From positions 1 to 40,657 of the forward strand of contig JAIETM010000011.1 of the NCBI GenBank assembly GCA_019745155.1: 40,657 bases of DNA. Direction: 5' to 3'. Below are positions 1 to 6,486 of this stretch, piece after piece (the first letter of the stretch is position 1; the number at the start of each line of letters is the position of its first letter). The translations under genes and the position numbers were made by a program. The notes below the pieces were generated by a model that searched no databases, was not told the origin of the DNA, and saw only the letters and a list, made by a program, of their open reading frames with translations. Origin of the DNA: Chitinophagaceae bacterium. Lineage in GTDB: Bacteria; Bacteroidota; Bacteroidia; Chitinophagales; Chitinophagaceae.

Positions 1-53
1 AACTCCTTTAAAATACTAGCAATCTGTGTGTGGCTAAATTGACTCTTTCTCAT
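1..53 (-). CDS. IS3-family transposase OrfA-like, N-terminal fragment at window edge
   Basis: Reading leftward from the ATG at 53 gives 17 residues (MRKSQFSHTQIASILKE) before the window ends. The pattern of S-x-F-S-x-x-Q-I-x-x-I-L-K-E directly after the start is the usual beginning of the helix-turn-helix OrfA of IS3-group insertion sequences, which binds the element ends. The rest lies outside the window, so intactness cannot be judged. A C-rich/G-rich terminal sequence typical of IS3 ends sits about 50-70 bp upstream of the ATG, which supports the call. Confidence 0.65.
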   Translation of the reverse strand, partial: MRKSQFSHTQIASILKE

Positions 54-121
54 ATTTGACAGTTTAAATGTATTCACTTTTGTCTACTTTTAAACCGTAC
101 TGTTTTTGGGGGAGCTTACCA
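1..121 (-). mobile_element. End of an IS3-like insertion sequence
   Basis: The stretch from the OrfA start to about position 121 looks like the left end of an IS3-group element lying on the minus strand. On that strand the end reads TGGTAAGCTCCCCCAAAAAC; a TG...CCCCCAAAA arrangement is common at IS3-group termini. The exact boundary, the second inverted repeat and any target duplication cannot be seen, because the other end lies outside the window. Confidence 0.55.
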
Positions 122-408
122 TTCGCCCTGTTTACTTTTTATAATAAAATTTCATTATTGAAAATTAATGAATTGCTATTATGCTTTTTGTATTGTTATT
201 GCGTCAATACAAATTCTCTGCATGGGGCTAGAAATAATTTGTAACCAGCAATCCTTGTTCAGAGACTTCGGGACGAAGCGGAAATTTCCTTTTTTAATCA
301 CGGAGTTACGGCGGTATGAAGCAACCCAAGGTTGTGCATCGTCATCTCAAATTTCAAATAATAAATCTCAAATCAACAATAATCAATCAACAATAACCAA
401 TTGTCAAT
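122..408. other. Intergenic AT-rich stretch, no gene recognised
   Basis: Between the insertion-sequence end and the dcd stop codon no convincing coding frame is visible. An open frame starting at 168 runs antisense into dcd and has no recognisable protein character. The part at 341-405 is a degenerate repeat built from AATAATCAATCAACAAT-like units. I see no tRNA, riboswitch or strong terminator here. Confidence 0.5.
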
Positions 409-945
409 TTAAAATTGGTTCTTCCACATCATACTCTCGATGGGCTTATCGGGCTGCTGGCTATACTTGGCGTTTTTCTTTTGGTTGTAAGCCACTTCAA
501 TCGGTCCTTCTACAGGGAAATAAATCAACTGGCCAATCGGCATGCCTTTATACACTTTCACGGGTTGTTTTACGGAGATTTCCAAAGTCCAGTTACCACA
601 AAAACCAACATCGCCCTTACCGGCTGTGGCGTGGATATCAATACCCAAACGACCGGTAGAAGATTTACCTTCTAAAAAAGGCACATGTGCATGGGTTTCG
701 GTGTACTCTTGCGTTACGCCGAGATAGAATACATGGGGGTATAAAACAAAGCCCTCATCCGGTATCTCGAAATATTCGATCTGGTTGTGTTGCTTGGCAT
801 CCAGAATATGGTTGGTATAAGTAGCCAGCCATTTGCCAAGGTGCACATCATAGCTATTACTACCGAGACAGCTTCTGTCATAAGGCTCAATCTTAATAGT
901 GCCCTTGCTGATTTCTTCCAGTATGCGGGAATCGGAGAGGATCAT
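409..945 (-). CDS. dcd: dCTP deaminase
   Basis: This 178-aa protein belongs to the dCTP deaminase/dUTPase superfamily. It should convert dCTP to dUTP in the cytoplasm, feeding dTMP synthesis. The start is placed at MILSDSRILEEI, the canonical N-terminus of Dcd; the frame stays open 26 codons further upstream, but those residues are not Dcd-like. The family core is visible as an EGKSSTGRLG nucleotide-binding segment followed by the HATAGKGDVGFCGNWTLEI strand region. Length matches the usual 170-195 aa. The gene is divergent from the phosphopantetheinyl transferase gene, with a 76-bp gap between the two starts. Whether it also hydrolyses dUTP (bifunctional form) cannot be decided from the sequence. 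Confidence 0.93.
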   Translation of the reverse strand: MILSDSRILEEISKGTIKIEPYDRSCLGSNSYDVHLGKWLATYTNHILDAKQHNQIEYFEIPDEGFVLYPHVFYLGVTQEYTETHAHVPFLEGKSSTGRLGIDIHATAGKGDVGFCGNWTLEISVKQPVKVYKGMPIGQLIYFPVEGPIEVAYNQKKNAKYSQQPDKPIESMMWKNQF

Positions 946-1021
946 GTTCGATTCGGTTGATTTTGTACGAATTAATGGCAAATAAATGAGTAATCGCGCA
1001 GGGAAAAACAGATATTCGCGC

Positions 1022-1654
1022 ATGCCTCTGTTTTATCAACAAGATATCAACGCGAGCACCCGTTTGGCCGTCTGGAAGCTGGAAGAAACGGAAGATTTTT
1101 TCAGCACCACCGTGCCCTTGCAGCGCGAGATTTCGCATCCGCACAAGCGCTTACAGCATTTGGCCGGACGATACTTGTTGCGCTATTTGTTTCCTGCATT
1201 TCCCTATGAAGAAATCCTGATTGCGGATACCCGAAAACCATTTTTACCCAGTGAGGCTTTTCATTTTTCCATCTCACATTGCGGCGATTATGCAGCAGCT
1301 ATTGTGAGTACCAATCATCGCGTGGGTATTGATATTGAAACTTTCACCGAGCGGGTGCATCGCATCAAACACAAATACCTGCATCCACAAGAGCAGCGTT
1401 TTGTGAATACTTTTCCTGCTGAGCAGCAGACAGCATTGCTCACATTTTTGTGGAGTGCCAAAGAAGCCATGTTTAAATGGTGGGGTAATGGGGATGTGGA
1501 TTTCAGCGAAGTGCTACGCATTATGCCCTTTGCGTTACATGAGCAGGGCACCATGGATGCCATGTTCTGGAAAGACCAAGTGCAAGAAAAACTCTTATTG
1601 CATTTCAGGCAATTGGGTAAGCAGTCGCTTGTGTGGACGGCCACGCCGGTTTAA
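1022..1654 (+). CDS. 4'-phosphopantetheinyl transferase superfamily protein
   Basis: This 210-aa protein is a pseudo-dimeric Sfp-type phosphopantetheinyl transferase, which moves the phosphopantetheine arm of CoA onto carrier proteins. The diagnostic motifs are VGIDIE (Asp104 and Glu106, Mg binding) and WSAKEAMFK (Glu148 and Lys152), preceded by the HFSISHCGDYAA strand. An upstream ATG at 986 in the same frame would add 12 residues; MPLFYQQDI at 1022 fits the family better. It could serve fatty acid synthase ACP or a secondary-metabolite carrier; no carrier protein gene is nearby. Its stop codon overlaps the stop codon of the convergent gene at 1651. Confidence 0.9.
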   Translation: MPLFYQQDINASTRLAVWKLEETEDFFSTTVPLQREISHPHKRLQHLAGRYLLRYLFPAFPYEEILIADTRKPFLPSEAFHFSISHCGDYAAAIVSTNHRVGIDIETFTERVHRIKHKYLHPQEQRFVNTFPAEQQTALLTFLWSAKEAMFKWWGNGDVDFSEVLRIMPFALHEQGTMDAMFWKDQVQEKLLLHFRQLGKQSLVWTATPV

Positions 1655-2742
1655 TACACAGAATTGCTTTTCGATTTGGGAAGAATCAATAGACTCTTGC
1701 GCAGCATTTGTTTCAATTGCACTTTCACCAATTGGCCCATAGTCTTGGCTTTCAGGAAAAGCGGTTGTTGAAAGTAGGCACTGAGTTCTTCCTTGAGTTG
1801 TTGTGTTTTCTCCGGCGTAGAGATTTGGTCAATACCCATTAAGTCCAGCAATTCTTTCACGCGATAGCGGGAGGATACCAATCGCCAGGCGATCATGGTT
1901 CTTTCTTCTGTTTGGTATTGGGCGATGGATTTTTTATCAAGGTGCTGCATCACCGTTTCTACATAAGGATTGTTCTCTTTGAAAAACTGCGGCAGGTATA
2001 GGCTCTTTCTGCCTTCATAACTCTGCTGATCAAAATCAATTGCGCGAATGCGGTATTGAAAATCTTCAATATCGGGAATAATGCTCACCACAAAATTGTA
2101 GGCACGCATGTCGCCCAGCAAATGCACAAAACAGCGTTCATTGAATTTTACAAATTCCTTGGCGAGTCGGATTTTATTGGTGTTCTCGTTTTGTAGATAT
2201 TCTTTGATAAACAGATCACCGGGCACACCGGGAATATGTTCTTCAATCAGGGTGTTGTGATCTGTAAAGAAAGTAATATGGTTAGGAGAGAGGATATGCT
2301 CTAGTTCCAGTCCATAAATACGATTGGCGTCTGCCTGTTTGATATAGTAATGATCGTAGTTATCATTAAACTTATTCACGATGCGGATGCGGAAGGGTTG
2401 GCTATTGCCGAAATAGCAGAAATCAACACGTGCCACATCCAAGTGATTGATGAAGCTGAGATCACCTTCTGTTTTTAGAATCGCGTAAATCTTCACCAGG
2501 TTTTCGCGCAGGTATTCCCAGTCCTGCATGTCATAACTAGCCGTTTCCCAGGAAGTGGCTTCACCTTTTTTATTCTTGAGTGGAAGGGTATAGGTAAAGC
2601 GTAATAAATCTTTATAGGTGAGCGGCAGCTTTACTTCGCGGCCATAGCGCGTGAGGTATTGCCGCAACTGCGGATTCACCGGAAAAATGGGTTTCTTTCG
2701 CGATGGTTTATCGGGCTGGTTATCGGTATTCAGTTCAATCAT
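1651..2742 (-). CDS. Unrecognised protein with protein-kinase-like motifs
   Basis: I do not recognise a named family for this 363-aa protein. The start ATG at 2742 overlaps the upstream DUF2130 stop (ATGA), so the two genes are probably translationally coupled; a longer open frame reaching 2877 only runs back into the upstream gene. The middle resembles a kinase fold: a possible beta-3 lysine in YYIKQ (Lys135), a following acidic helix (Glu146/Glu148), a hinge-like IEEHIPGVPGDLF, a catalytic-loop-like GDMRAYNFVV (Asp211, Asn216) and a DFG-like AIDFDQ (Asp236-Phe-Asp238). Spacing and order match aminoglycoside-phosphotransferase/HipA-like kinases. No signal peptide or membrane segment is seen. 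The kinase reading is inference; the gene itself is solid. Confidence 0.8.
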   Translation of the reverse strand: MIELNTDNQPDKPSRKKPIFPVNPQLRQYLTRYGREVKLPLTYKDLLRFTYTLPLKNKKGEATSWETASYDMQDWEYLRENLVKIYAILKTEGDLSFINHLDVARVDFCYFGNSQPFRIRIVNKFNDNYDHYYIKQADANRIYGLELEHILSPNHITFFTDHNTLIEEHIPGVPGDLFIKEYLQNENTNKIRLAKEFVKFNERCFVHLLGDMRAYNFVVSIIPDIEDFQYRIRAIDFDQQSYEGRKSLYLPQFFKENNPYVETVMQHLDKKSIAQYQTEERTMIAWRLVSSRYRVKELLDLMGIDQISTPEKTQQLKEELSAYFQQPLFLKAKTMGQLVKVQLKQMLRKSLLILPKSKSNSVY

Positions 2743-3977
2743 GCATCCAGTTGTGGATCGATGTCTTCCAATAAATTCAGGTTTACTGCATCTGCACCGG
2801 CAATGCCTTCTACTGAGCCTTTGATATGGGCTGCGTTCAACAATACTTTTTCCAATTGCTTTTCGCGCAGCTTCCAAAGTTTTTCCATGGCATCTTTCTC
2901 TTTCTGTATGCTGAGTTTCATGGCCATGAAGCCTTCTCTAATCGCCTTCCATTGTTCACCAAATTCGTTGCTGGTGAGGTAATCGTAGAGCATCACCATT
3001 TTGTCGCCCTTGTTCTCTTGGCTCTTGCGTGCATCAAACAATTTAAGAATGGCATTGCGCAGTAAGAGTGCCACGCTGCGTACTTCCGCGAAAGTGCAGA
3101 TATAGACGCCATCTTTTTCACCAAAGCGTTCCATGTCTTTGGGGAGAGCTTGCGTCACAATCACCGCCACATCGGCACCAAGGGTGCGCATATCTGCTTT
3201 GAGTTTTTCAATCCAGTCGTTGGCAAAGTCTTTGGTGCGTTTACTTTCATAAATGATCTTACCAGCTTCCTGACCAAAGCTGTTGTGTACGATCTGGATA
3301 CAATCAGCACCGCGTACACCTTTGCCCACTTCTTCAATTTTGTCGAAAGGAAAAGTTGTGTGCAAAATTTCTTCCAGCATCAATTCCTGTACTTCACCTT
3401 GTAATTGCATGCTGCCTTGTTCGGCCTTGCGCTTCATTTCTTCGGCCAGTTTTTTCTGGTCGTCTAATTGCTTCTGCAGTTCACGCAATTGCAATTGGTA
3501 TTCCTGTTCTTTGAGGCTGCGTTTTTCCTGTTCTTCTTTTTGTAATTGTTCTTTGATGCGTTCTCTTTCTTCTAATACTTTTTTCTGTACGGATATTTCT
3601 AGTTCCTGTTCTTTGTTTTTCAGTTCCTGTTGCAGGCGCATCATGTCCAACTCAATAGCCCTTGCTTTTTTCAGCTGTTCTTCTTTTTGCTGATTGTCTT
3701 CTTGCAGTAAACGCATGCGGTTTTCAAAATCCTGCGCCAGTTGCTGACGCATCTGTACTTCCTGCTGTTGTATGGCTTGTTGCAATTGCTGTTTGGCTTC
3801 TGCATCTTTTTGTTGCAGTTGTTGTTGCAATTGGGCTTCTTTGAGCTTGAATTCTTCTTCCTTCTTGCTTTGCCATGCGGCGGCTTTGGCGTTCAATTCT
3901 TTCTGTACCTCTTCCCGAAATGCGTCGGTAGGTTCAAACTGGTGACTGCAATTGGGGCAAATGATCAATCCTGACAT
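2739..3977 (-). CDS. DUF2130 domain protein, coiled coil with PD-(D/E)XK-like core
   Basis: This 412-aa cytoplasmic protein has three parts. Residues 7-14 carry CPNCSHQF, a half zinc-ribbon. Residues 20-195 are a long Q/E/K-rich coiled coil. Residues 200-330 match the DUF2130 family as I remember it. Inside that domain, GADCIQIV (Asp225), a strand, then IIYESKR (Glu244-x-Lys246) follow the D-(x)n-E-x-K layout of PD-(D/E)XK nucleases, with an earlier conserved-type Glu around 202. The family has no established function known to me. It is the first gene of a two-gene unit, with a 4-base overlap into the kinase-like gene. The start MSGLIICPNC is supported because the zinc-binding motif begins immediately after it. 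Confidence 0.85.
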   Translation of the reverse strand: MSGLIICPNCSHQFEPTDAFREEVQKELNAKAAAWQSKKEEEFKLKEAQLQQQLQQKDAEAKQQLQQAIQQQEVQMRQQLAQDFENRMRLLQEDNQQKEEQLKKARAIELDMMRLQQELKNKEQELEISVQKKVLEERERIKEQLQKEEQEKRSLKEQEYQLQLRELQKQLDDQKKLAEEMKRKAEQGSMQLQGEVQELMLEEILHTTFPFDKIEEVGKGVRGADCIQIVHNSFGQEAGKIIYESKRTKDFANDWIEKLKADMRTLGADVAVIVTQALPKDMERFGEKDGVYICTFAEVRSVALLLRNAILKLFDARKSQENKGDKMVMLYDYLTSNEFGEQWKAIREGFMAMKLSIQKEKDAMEKLWKLREKQLEKVLLNAAHIKGSVEGIAGADAVNLNLLEDIDPQLDA

Positions 3978-4078
3978 ATCCTCGCTGAATTTAGCTACAA
4001 ATTAAGTCAAATGTGGGGAGTTGTGTGGATGTGTTTGTGTTGAACTGTTTTACCACTGAGCGCTGAGCTTTTATGCAT

Positions 4079-4640
4079 CCCCGACTAAAGTCGGGGGTAA
4101 TGAAGGAGCGTAGTTTTGTTTTAGTATACTGGGGACTTAAGTCCCCGGAAATAAATAGGGTAATGGTTGCGTGTATTTCCCCGGACTTTAGTCCGGGGCG
4201 TATATTATTTTGTTTGGATAACATTTACCGGACGCTGAAGGCGTCCAATATGAATAGGATAATGCGGTAGATGAAATCACAACCCTGAAGGGGTTGAATA
4301 TAATTTACATTGATCGCGGTGGGGACACCGCGATGGGCATACACGCCATTGTTGGTCGCCCGACCAACGATCATGCAGTCATATCGCAGGGTCTCCGCCT
4401 TTGTCGGAAGACCCTGCGGGGACTATGTTATATCATCCTTCTTTAGACCGGACGCTGAAGGCGTCCAATATGAATAGGATAGTGCGGCAGATGAAATCGC
4501 AACCCTGAAGGGGTTGAATATGATTTGCAATAATCGCGGTGATAACACCGCGATGGGCATTGACGCCATTGTTGGTCGCCCGACCAACAAGTTGAATTCA
4601 ATAATGCAGGGTCTCCGCCTTTGGCGGAAGACTCTGCGGG
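4079..4640. repeat. Modular hairpin repeat island A, with a tandem duplication
   Basis: This non-coding island fills most of the space between two minus-strand genes. It begins with three TTTA/TAAA/TTAA-loop hairpins with stems ending in GAC...GTC (4079-4096, 4131-4146, 4179-4198). Two direct copies of a unit of about 195 bp follow, at 4227-4422 and 4447-4640. Each copy carries, in the same order, a GACGC-TGAAG-GCGTC hairpin, an AACCC-TGAAG-GGGTT hairpin, a CGCGGTG...CACCGCG hairpin, a GTTGGTCG-cc-CGACCAAC hairpin and a long hairpin with GCAGGGTCT...AGACCCTGC arms. Short open frames across it are not convincing as genes. It resembles REP/BIME-type intergenic repeats, but the modular composition is unusual. 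Confidence 0.9.
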
Positions 4641-4686
4641 TATATAATACGCCTGTAATAATCTTAGGTTAGGCTTATTGATCAAT

Positions 4687-5733
4687 TTAGGCAGTATGTA
4701 AGCTGTATTGTACTCCGGGCGAATGGCTGATGGAATAATGGAAGTCAAGCTTTGCCCCTTTGGGGATGCGGGGTTTGGTGGGTGTTGATAAGAATAGAGG
4801 TAGGGTGAGGCTGCAGTCGTTATAGTCCAATATGTGTTTGCCAAAAACACGAATTCTTGTATGCACAGCTACTGCATGTTTATCTGGTTGGTAATGTGCA
4901 GGCAGGGAAAAAGTGGGTAGCGTAATCTGGTTTTCCTTACTTAGGCTTGTTTGTTTGTTTAGTTGCATTAAGCAGGCAATTTCCATATTACGTATTTCAG
5001 TAAGGAATTCTGCATCTGTTAGGGCTGAATTGACTGTCGTTTGCTGGTGTATTGCCAGATATAAGCTCACTTCCTCGGGAATCAGCATGCCGGTTGGATG
5101 AAGCTGTTTGCTAAGGTTAAGAGAGATTGCTACTTGTGGTTCTTTTCTCAGTCCATTCAGCATGGTTTCTGAGACTACGAGGTGTAAAGGATAGGGGAAG
5201 GGCCATTGGAAATTGGTGGCATCGGTACAGTGATCACTGCTGAAGAAATCAGCAATACCAAGTGCGTCTGCCAGTTTTTGGGATGCAGTGATATTATCTT
5301 CAAATATATCCAGCCGGTGAAATTGTACTTCTTCTGGTTTAAAATAAAAGCAGGATAATGTTGAGAGTAGTGCAAAGGGGCCACAGCCCGCATCCAGAAT
5401 ATGGATGGGCTTTTCCTTAGTTTGTTTGAGTTGCTCTTGTATGGCTTCAACGAGTCCGGCCAGAAATACCATGGTTCTTTTGAGTTCCAATAAGCACATT
5501 GCAGCCGACCAGGTACTCACTGCATAGCCGTGATTCAACCATATTCCGCCCGCCTGTTCAGTTTCTTTCTCTGTATAAAGATTATAAACATCCGTTTCTG
5601 CAAATATCCCGGCAATTGTATGACAGGCTTCTCTTTTAGCCTGCCAGTTTTCTGAAGCTGGCTTAAGAAGTATGGCTAATTGTTCCTGTATTCTTTGGTA
5701 ATATTTGTTTTGAGAAACCCTTGCTTGGGGCAT
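4687..5733 (-). CDS. SAM-dependent methyltransferase, PRMT-like
   Basis: This 348-aa protein has a class I methyltransferase core. IHILDAGCGPFALLS near residue 115 is motif I (SAM binding), followed by an acidic strand end in FHRLDIFED. LHLVVSETMLNGL has the Glu-containing loop position seen in protein arginine methyltransferases, and the following stretch ending in GMLIPEEVSLYLAIH mirrors the PRMT transition into the beta-barrel. A mostly beta C-terminal region of about 130 residues completes a PRMT-like layout. Only one Glu of the PRMT double-E loop is evident, so substrate specificity is open. No signal peptide is seen. The gene stands alone between two repeat islands, with no clear operon partner. 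Confidence 0.75.
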   Translation of the reverse strand: MPQARVSQNKYYQRIQEQLAILLKPASENWQAKREACHTIAGIFAETDVYNLYTEKETEQAGGIWLNHGYAVSTWSAAMCLLELKRTMVFLAGLVEAIQEQLKQTKEKPIHILDAGCGPFALLSTLSCFYFKPEEVQFHRLDIFEDNITASQKLADALGIADFFSSDHCTDATNFQWPFPYPLHLVVSETMLNGLRKEPQVAISLNLSKQLHPTGMLIPEEVSLYLAIHQQTTVNSALTDAEFLTEIRNMEIACLMQLNKQTSLSKENQITLPTFSLPAHYQPDKHAVAVHTRIRVFGKHILDYNDCSLTLPLFLSTPTKPRIPKGAKLDFHYSISHSPGVQYSLHTA

Positions 5734-5842
5734 AGATTCGTTTTATGCTATGTTGGATATTGAATTAGGTTTATTGACGCATAATCAGCAGTTACTAATC
5801 TGGTTAAATATAGTTTTTAAAAAGGAATAAGGCGAATCTGTC

Positions 5843-5923
5843 ACGACATTGTTGGTCGCCCGACCAGCAAGTTGAATTCAATACCTCAAGGCCTCCACCT
5901 TCGTTGGAAGACCTTGAGGGGAC
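5843..5923. repeat. Hairpin repeat island B (two modules)
   Basis: Two modules of island A recur here: the GTTGGTCG-cc-CGACCAGC hairpin with the linker AAGTTGAATTCAATA, then the long hairpin. In this copy the outer arm reads CTCAAGGCCT against AGACCTTGAG instead of CGCAGGGTCT against AGACCCTGCG. Two of the three changes are compensated on the other arm, so pairing is largely kept. The location is intergenic, upstream of the methyltransferase gene. Confidence 0.85.
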
Positions 5924-5976
5924 AGAAGCCACCATTATGCCAATGCACTCTTGTAAGCAGTACTACTTTATGGCTA

Positions 5977-6015
5977 TTAAAAAGGCCGTAATTTCGAATT
6001 ACGACCTTTTATTTT
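5977..6015 (-). terminator. Intrinsic terminator downstream of the 143-aa secreted protein
   Basis: A hairpin with arms AAAAGGCCGTAAT and ATTACGACCTTTT (one mismatch) lies 16 bp beyond the stop of the minus-strand gene at 6031. It is A/T-rich on both sides, so it could work in either direction; on the minus strand a run of Us follows. Confidence 0.75.
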
Positions 6016-6030
6016 AAAACTATTCTGAAA

Positions 6031-6462
6031 TTATTGTTCTCGAATTTTTATGTCAGTAATAATGGCGGAAGAATATAGTAAATTAGCAGAAGAATTCCAC
6101 ATGCCTTTATTATTATTGGCTTTTCGAATATTATCTGATAGCATAATGTCCAATGGTGTTTGCCAGTATATTTCTAGTTTTGGAAACGTTAAATATAATT
6201 CGCTGCTATTTAGTGGAAAATAGAAAGAAAATGATGTAGAAGTTTCTTTATTTTTATTATAGGGAATAGCTGCATATGGTTGGAAAAATTTTATTTGAAT
6301 TTGTAGATTCTGAACTAAATTTTGAAATGGCTGTCCAATATACTGTGATTTATTGGCTACAATATTTTGTAGGTATGCAAGTGTGTCAGTAACGCCTGCC
6401 TGGGCTTGAATTTTTTTTGCAAAAATTATTGACACAATGAGTATCAGTATTAATTTCTTCAT
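6031..6462 (-). CDS. Secreted protein of unknown function, 143 aa
   Basis: I do not recognise the family. MKKLILILIVSIIFAKKIQAQAG is a clear Sec signal peptide with likely cleavage after AQA. The mature part, about 120 aa, contains aromatic strand-like segments (SFSFYFPLNSSELYLTFPKLEIYWQ), suggesting a small beta-rich exported protein. It lies 24 bp downstream of the 593-aa lipoprotein gene on the same strand, so the two are probably co-transcribed; a terminator follows. Both genes are visibly more AT-rich than the housekeeping genes around them, a sign of accessory or transferred DNA. It may act as a partner of the lipoprotein, but this is inferred from position only. Confidence 0.75.
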   Translation of the reverse strand: MKKLILILIVSIIFAKKIQAQAGVTDTLAYLQNIVANKSQYIGQPFQNLVQNLQIQIKFFQPYAAIPYNKNKETSTSFSFYFPLNSSELYLTFPKLEIYWQTPLDIMLSDNIRKANNNKGMWNSSANLLYSSAIITDIKIREQ

Positions 6463-6486
6463 TTTGTTTAATTTGAATTTAAAAAA

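Noticed and set aside
168-659. 163-aa plus-strand open frame overlapping dcd
   Set aside because: It is antisense to dcd over most of its length, and its residues show no protein-family character; dcd explains the region.
3991-4270. Short open frames on both strands across the first hairpins of island A
   Set aside because: They read through palindromic repeats, which give similar peptides on both strands; no start signals or family match.
4079-4640. Possible CRISPR array
   Set aside because: The repeated units are long, unequal and internally palindromic, with no short constant repeats alternating with unique spacers of equal size, and no cas genes are nearby.
4443-4850. 135-aa minus-strand open frame
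   Set aside because: It covers part of repeat island A and the 3' end of the methyltransferase gene in another frame; proline/serine-rich shadow composition.
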